Assembly: GCA_007258455.2 (NCBI GenBank)
Contig: VDFB02275664.1
Location: 1-64,000, forward strand
Direction: 5' to 3'
From: Sequoia sempervirens
Lineage: Eukaryota; Streptophyta; Pinopsida; Cupressales; Cupressaceae
Length of the DNA stretch: 64,000 nt
The position numbers and the translations under genes were made by a program. Shown piece after piece: positions 58,468 to 64,000 of the stretch; within the stretch, counting starts at the first letter, position 1; each line of letters begins with the position of its first letter. The notes beneath the pieces were generated by a model, which saw only the letters and a program-made list of their open reading frames with translations, was not told the origin of the DNA and ran no database searches.

Positions 58468-59128
58468 TTAATAAATGAAACATAATATGTGGATTTACCA
58501 ATCAAAGGAACATCTATAGGACCAAACACATTAGAATGAATAAGATCCAATACACCACAAGATTTATGGGAACTTGAGTAAAACTGAATGCAGTTTTTTT
58601 TTCCATAAATGTAATGCTCACATAAATTGAATTCAAGATTACAATCAGACAAACCTTCAACAAGGTTTTTATTTTTTAAGGTCCTTAGACCCTTTTCTCC
58701 AATGTGGCCAAGTCTTTGGTGCCATAACATAGTTTTATCTACAAGTAACTTTGTCTCCAAAGAAAGATCACCCTTGGGCACCCAAAAGCCATTACCATCT
58801 ACTGAAGGTGAAACCCTCACTTCTTTCATAGACTTGATTTTCACAGAAGTACTATTGCACTCATCCGTGCATGCATCAAGCTTATACAATGTGCCATATC
58901 TGACACCTCGAGCAATCACTAGATAAAACCTATAACCATCTTGCATCCTGTATCATAAAATACTACTTGCACACTTGTATCTATTAGTTTTCTTAGAGAT
59001 AACAAATTCCATGCTAAACCAGGGATATGCAACACACCATTAATCATTTTTATTCTACCATCAAGAAATATGATTTTAACTTTACAACAGCCAACAATGT
59101 CTAAATGAGAATCATCACCCAAGTACAC
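58468..59128 (-). pseudogene. copia pre-integrase and integrase, N-terminal half
   Basis: 'DSHLDIVGCCKVKIIFLDGR' and 'GVLHIPGLAWNLLSLRKL' come first. Then 'TMLWHQRLGHIGEKGLRTLK' is the copia gag-pre-integrase zinc-binding motif, and 'LDLIHSNVFGPIDVPLIG' starts the catalytic core with its first Asp changed to Asn (usually D-V-x-G-P). It ends at 'YYVSFI', where element B inserted; the continuation is at 25826 downward. Open frames are 58449-58946 and 58919-59128. Confidence 0.87.
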
Positions 59129-59152
59129 CTTACCTCCATCAAATTCTTGATA

Positions 59153-59303
59153 TTAAAAAAACCAATCTCTATTAAAGGTCATATGGAAAGATGCACTTGA
59201 GTCAATTAACCATGCATCATTACCTACACAAGTTTCCAAAGTTGTAATGAATGTGTCGCCATCTTCCTTCTCGGACTTAGAATTAGAATAAAATTTCTTC
59301 TTT
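59153..59303 (-). pseudogene. copia protease
   Basis: 'NDAWLIDSSASFHMTFNRDW' is the copia protease active site with Asp-Ser-Ser in place of Asp-Ser-Gly. It lies within the minus open frame 59153-59419. The changed Gly should impair catalysis. Confidence 0.82.
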
Positions 59304-60049
59304 TTATTCTTTACATTCCTTACGAACATGTCCATGCTTACCGCAGTTCCAACAAATAACTTTGAACTTTCTAGGAGATTTAGATCTTCCCCTAGACTTG
59401 GATTTTTCACGCTTCTCATTCTTCTTACCTATTTCCTTAGGTCTTCCACAAAAAATTAGGGCCTCCTTGGCAGTGACAGATACCTTCCTCCTCATCTCTT
59501 CAAAAAACAAAGAACCCACCACATCTCCAGTCTTCAAAATAACATAAGTACTCCCAATAGCCATAACAAGAGAATTCCATGAATCAGGCAAAGAACAAAG
59601 CAAGATCTGACATTTCTCCTCCTCATCCATTTTGACACCAAATGATGCCAATTGAGCCACCAACATATTGAATGTTTCTAGGTGGTCTATGATTCGTCCA
59701 CCCTCTTCCATTCTCAAGGAATATAATTTCTTCCTCAAGAAAATCTTGTTCACTAAAGATTTGGCCTGATACATCTCACCAAGATTCTTCCATAGTTTCT
59801 GTGTAGAGGTCTCCTCATGGACATTAATTAAAACAGAGTCTACCAAGCACAGTTTGATTAGACCCTTAGCTTTACGATCCATAACATCATATTGTGCATC
59901 CTAAGTAGGATCTGCAGGCCTTGAAACATTCTCATCAACAACATCCCACAAATCTCGATTTGTGAAAAGATCTCCATCTTCATCTTCCACATCTCAAAAT
60001 TATTTCTAGAAAATTTATCCACCTCTATTCTCTCTGATGAAATTTCCAT
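59304..60049 (-). pseudogene. copia gag with CCHC knuckle
   Basis: The start at 60049 ('MEISSERIEVDKFSRNNFEM') belongs to a copia gag with 'KFSRNNFEMWKMKME'. After a frame change near 59870 the open frame 59304-59882 continues with 'STQKLWKNLGEMYQAKSLVN', 'FNMLVAQLASFGVKMDEEEK' and 'LLCSLPDSWNSLVMAIG', a basic Lys/Arg/Ser-rich stretch, and the zinc knuckle 'VICWNCGKHGHVRKECKE' (CX2CX4HX4C, intact). It would form the particle and bind RNA. Confidence 0.9.
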
Positions 60050-60159
60050 ATGAAAATTCTTGCAACGAGATCACAAAGTTTCTTCTACACAAGCTCCCAC
60101 TCAAACCTCGATTAGTCCAAAAAACCCAATAACCCACAACTGAAACCAAAGGCGATCAG

Positions 60160-60171
60160 GCTCTGATACCA
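60160..60171 (-). promoter_or_regulatory. copia primer-binding site (tRNA-Met initiator)
   Basis: The complement reads TGGTATCAGAGC, 2 bp inside the 5' LTR. This is the classic initiator tRNA-Met site. Confidence 0.92.
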
Positions 60172-60173
60172 CT

Positions 60174-60739
60174 TGTAAGGAAGCTAAGGTAGCAGAACAA
60201 CTTCCTACACTAATCTTGAGAGGAGAATAATACAAAACTTTTACATATCTTTAATAGTTACAAAAACTTAAATAGAAATAAACATAAATATCATGCATAC
60301 CACAACACAGTGATTTACGTGGGGAAAACCCTTTCGGGAGAAAAACCCCACACTCCAAAAGCTCCCAATATATTATTCAATAAATCACAAAGATTACAAT
60401 ATACTTGCAAAGTAAGCTTCTCACATGAGTATCACCACTCAGAGATCAAGAGACAACACAACTGCTATCAAACTCTCAAAATACATCATTTTCTCTCTAC
60501 CACAGTCATAATACAACACCCTCATAAAATAGGGTTACATTATAGGGCAAGACATGCCAACAAAATATCCACCATTCTATCTAAAACCTAATAATTAATG
60601 GTCTAGATTTACAATGTATCATTTATCTAATGTATGTCGGCCATTTTATGAGTTTCTTGAAAAAGTTAAAAATTGTTCACATTCATCCCACTCTCCCCCC
60701 TTGCTACCATTGTATATTACACCTATTAGTGTAGCTAAG

Positions 60740-60809
<70 letters not shown>

Positions 60810-60861
60810 TATCAACAATAACCTTTATATAATTGCAAGGTTGAGACACATTTTCCCAACA
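60174..60861 (-). repeat. copia 5' LTR
   Basis: 688 bp, from TGTAAGG to CCCAACA on the plus strand. It contains a 66-bp (AT) tract at 60742-60807 against 20 bp in the other LTR. Confidence 0.92.
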
Positions 60862-62402
60862 TGTATTTGTGGAGGTTGATGTGATGTTGGAACTAGAAAA
60901 AAACTATGACCCCAAGGATAGGAAAATTAGGAGTGAAAATGGAACTCTGATCCTTGAGGTAACAAGAGACAAAATTGTGGTGGTATTAAACTTGAACCCC
61001 AATTATACAATCAGTATCAAGCATGTGGATTTGTACAATGAATATGAGCAGAATAGGCATGGGTATAGGAAGAATATGCTTGCAAAGCACATAAAAGAAT
61101 AATAAGGGAGGATTTGGTCCTAAGGACTTAGAGCCCTTTGAATGTGAGGAATTTGCAAATTACTTCAAGAATACCTACTATTGTTTGAATCAGGTTTTGG
61201 CTTGTAGCTATGATGCAATAATAGCTACTGGCTTGTTGGTAATGGTAATTGACATACATAATTGGAATTATAATAGGGTTTTTGATTATGCTACTTACAT
61301 TGTAGAACAAATGCACACATATTTGATTAATTTGAAGCAAGGAAATGTTCCACTATCTTTCCCACATTATTTTCTATTAATGCACATGCTTCTCTTTGTT
61401 GGACAAGAAAAATGGAAGAATAAATTGAAATTGATGCAAAAGGATAATGAAAATAATGATTTTCCTGTCCAAATGTGGACACATATCTGGGACCAAAATT
61501 GTCCCCATTCAAATTATTTGTTATTTTGCAATGTCACTAGATATGGTATTTTGGAGAGTTTGGGCGTGGCACCCATTTACATGCTTTCAAAATTAATTAG
61601 GGATATCATGCACCCAAAGGATGTAGAAGGAACACAAGAAGAGCACAACTAGGCTGATTGGTTTCTACATTTAGAATACACTCTAATCATGGCATATGGA
61701 GCTAAGGTGGCACCACATTGTTTACCCCTGTATGTATCAGACATATTAGCATTTATGGAGTTGATGTGGCAACTTGATTTTATGGAAAAGGAGTTGTTCA
61801 TAACTCCTAGGAAAGGTTTTGTGGTAGTTCCACAATGTTCTTTTGCTTACTTCAAAGCTATTGCAAAGGAGGCTTATGAAAAATTTGGAATAATGGTAAA
61901 TAACCTCAGGTTTCCTGTTGATGAGGTTAGGAGTTATGATCTGGAAGGTTTTCTTAATGGTATGAGGAGAAAGAAGGGATTATCTAGATTTTCCCATCAT
62001 TTCTTATATACAGATTATGTGTTGAGAAATTTGACAAGTGATGGAGTAGTCACATCAAGGAAGAAGGAATGGACTGCAATCTATGATATTGAAGAGGACA
62101 TCATAAAAATAAATGCATTCTATGTGAGTCCTTATAATGCAATTGAGAACCCTTTTGAAAGGGATTTTACAAAATTAAATGATTATCAAAGTGGAGAGTT
62201 TAAGGAAAAGTTCAAAGAAGTTGTTGAAAGAGTGCAAGCTCTCCTAGAACAACAACCTCAATCCATGGGTATTTTTGAAAGGGATTTTACAAAATCAAAT
62301 GATTATCAAAGTGGAGAGTTTAAGGAAAAGGTCAAAGAAGTTGTTGAAAGAGCGCAAGCTCTCCTAGAACAACGACCTCAAGCCATGGGTATTCCTGAGT
62401 AG
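60862..62402 (+). pseudogene. unknown large ORF E, central part
   Basis: The reading resumes in frame with 22292-22691: 'FVEVDVMLELEKNYDPKDRK' and 'LNLNPNYTISIKHVDLYNEY'. One frameshift follows near 61105, then a long frame: 'GFGPKDLEPFECEEFANYFK', 'VFDYATYIVEQMHTYLINLK', 'PLSFPHYFLLMHMLLFVGQE', a TAG at 61650, and 'MAYGAKVAPHCLPLYVSDIL' to a TAG at 62400. Near the end a 40-residue unit starting 'FERDFTK(L/S)NDYQSGEFKEK' is repeated twice. The composition is ordinary and mixed alpha/beta with Tyr/Phe-rich segments. No RT, integrase, transposase or envelope motif is recognised. Confidence 0.6.
62154..62393 (+). repeat. 120-bp tandem duplication in ORF E
   Basis: 62154-62273 and 62274-62393 differ at about five positions (near 96% identity by eye). 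Both copies stay in frame (40 codons each) and encode a charged helical segment ending 'ALLEQ(Q/R)PQ(S/A)MGI'. Confidence 0.95.
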
Positions 62403-64000
62403 CCTACAAAGATTTAGGGAGGTGATGTTGAGGTAATTGGGGAAGAGAAGATGGAAGAGCATGTTCTTGGTGATGAGGAAGTGGAGAGAAGATTCCCTTC
62501 TCCCAAAATTAATGATGTTCTTGATTCAAGTGTTCCCCAGGACATAGTGGTTAAATGGAAATATGATGAGAAGGCCGATGATGATCCAAGGATCAAAGCC
62601 TGTAATGAATTTCTTGCAGACGATGCCTTTGTGCAAACAAAATAGTTTAAAAAATTCATCATTCATCAAAGAAGTAAGGATATAAAGGAAATAATTGAGC
62701 AAGTCAAAGCTGGTGTGTACCCCTCTCAGTAGGAGGAGGAAAATCAAGTAGAAGAAGAGAAGATCATGGTTGAGATAACAACCATTACTCCTGATGAAAC
62801 TAGAAATATTGTCACTAAGAGTGGAATGATGTTGCTTCTAGGATGCACTCTCACCTCAACCATTGCACTTGATGCAATAAGAAAAGATTCACAAGACTCT
62901 GTATCAGAGGAGCATTTTGACGACTGAGTGTTTAGATCTAGTTATAGTCTTAAATTGCATACTCTTTAAATTTGGTCTATGTCACCTAACATTGGGAAGC
63001 ATGAGGTTGTCAGGTCAATAGAAGTTCTTGGCCTAGTGGTAGTAAAGAGAGGTGTAGACATAATGCCAATTCAAGCAACAAAACTAACTATGCATGTTGT
63101 AATGCTCAGTGTTGATACATCACAGATTTCTTAGAAGAAATATGATGCATTGTTGAAGGAGCATAATCTTCTCTTGTATGAAATTAATAAGATGAGAGCC
63201 ACAAAACAAGCAACTCATTCAATAAAAGCATTGTCTTCACCTTCTTCTTCTTCCTCAGAGTTGTTAGCTCAAGATAGAGAGACTCTATCACTAAGGATTA
63301 AGGGCTTGAAGAATGAATTGCAAACAAAGAAAGACAATGTCAAGAAGGCCAAAATGGAGATAGTCAAAGTGGCCAATGCTATTTTTGATGATGTATTAAA
63401 ACATAGAGTAACAAAGTTGGTAAATAGAGCTGACAATGTGTGGAATGCATATAAAAACATTCATGAGGCAAATGTGAAATACTTGCAGATTCAAAAGGAA
63501 TTCCAGACTGAGTGGAGTAAGTGGAGCACTAGGGTGGGAAAATTGAAAGAGACGATACCTCAGATGAAAGAAGACCCTGAAGCTCCCACCAACATTCTAG
63601 ATTTATTAAAAGCAACTGATCTAGTGAATGAAATCACAACTTTTCATGGAAATTTGGGAATGCAACTCCAAAAGAATTTGAGGATGTTCAGAGAAATGGA
63701 AGAGCATGGCATGCCTAAAATATTGGATGATAAGGGTGGGCTGAAGGAGTTTTCTAAATAGAAGAAAGAGTTGGGAGATTTTCTCCCTCATTCTAAGATG
63801 ATGCTTAGTGTTACTAACTACTCTATGTTAAATCCAAATATTGATAATATGATAGGGGTTGAAATGAGAATGGACACTTTTGTTAAAGAGGCCAGGGCTT
63901 TGATTAATAGAAGGTATAATCAACACAATACAAAAGTACATAAGTTGTTGGATATGCAATGGCCAACTGAGGAGGATTACAACACATGGCTTGAAAAATT
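62403..64000 (+). pseudogene. unknown large ORF E, C-terminal part, runs off window
   Basis: The same frame continues through TAG stops (62412, 62643, 62730 and others) with an acidic linker ('EEKMEEHVLGDEEVERRF') and 'DPRIKACNEFLADDAFVQTK'. The open frame 63150-63761 then has a Ser-rich spacer and a strongly helical part: 'LSLRIKGLKNELQTKKDNVK', 'EFQTEWSKWSTRVGKLKETI' and 'ATDLVNEITTFHGNLGMQLQ'. Heptad-like spacing suggests a coiled coil. After a TAG at 63759 it still reads 'KKELGDFLPHSKMMLS' to the window end. Total ORF E is above 1,150 codons so far. Confidence 0.6.

Larger units (their letters stand above)
22692..60861 (-). mobile_element. Ty1/copia element with nested inserts
   Basis: The ends are a pair of LTRs starting TGTAAGGAAGCTAAGG on the plus strand (22692-23338 and 60174-60861) with near-identical target duplication (tatat 22687-22691, tgtat 60862-60866). 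Without element B, the copia element is 5.5 kb, a normal length. The order on the minus strand is LTR, tRNA-Met primer site, gag, protease, integrase, RT, RNase H, LTR, which is the copia order. Removing it with one duplication copy rejoins ORF E in frame. Confidence 0.92.

Noticed and set aside
60614..60849. ORFs with long Ile-Tyr runs
   Set aside because: They result from the (AT) tract of the copia LTR.

Overview
The window is plant nuclear heterochromatin made almost entirely of retrotransposons. Ty3/gypsy (Tat-like and chromovirus) and Ty1/copia polyproteins, tRNA-Met-type primer sites and a fragment resembling a plant UPL3-type ubiquitin ligase all point to a land plant. The sparse, heavily nested, slowly decaying layout suggests a large genome, possibly a gymnosperm; that last step is inference. 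I see no intact host gene, no tRNA or rRNA gene and no CRISPR array. Every coding region found is a retroelement remnant or a captured fragment, and most are broken by stops and frameshifts.

Layout. 1-3450: a decayed Tat-like pol end (RNase H, integrase) with its A-rich 3' tail. 3451-5095: nothing recognised. 5096-5449: a chromovirus integrase/chromodomain tail, followed by a polypurine tract and an LTR starting at 5543. Inside that LTR sits a three-LTR tandem TRIM element (5667-6236, target duplication atgta), followed by a Mutator-like MITE (6738-6898, 9-bp duplication) and CATA/TA microsatellites. 9289-10311: an LTR and primer site that probably start 'element A', a Tat-like element with a 2.8-kb leader, gag, protease, an RNase H placed BEFORE the reverse transcriptase, RT, a second RNase H and integrase (13102-20272, + strand). 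About 2 kb further on, same strand, begins a large unknown ORF ('ORF E', 22292 onward).

ORF E is split by a five-level nest whose ends I could define by LTR termini and near-perfect 5-bp target duplications. Level 1 is ORF E. Level 2 is a copia element on the minus strand (22692-60861, 5.5 kb without inserts). Level 3 is a gag-protease-only Tat-like element B on the plus strand (25827-58467, 12.3 kb without inserts), inserted in the copia integrase. Level 4 is a Tat-like element C on the minus strand with 4.3-kb LTRs (30572-50858, 15 kb without inserts), inserted in the gag region of B. Level 5 is a small non-autonomous element D (43405-48641), inserted in the 5' LTR of C. Removing the insertions rejoins open frames at the E/copia and B/C junctions, and ORF E resumes at 60862 and runs off the window end.

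The most interesting items are ORF E (more than 1,150 codons, no family recognised, possibly the extra gene of element A), two different RNase H placements in one locus, the captured UPL3-like fragment in the leader of B, the tandem TRIM, and element D with an unrecognised acidic ORF.
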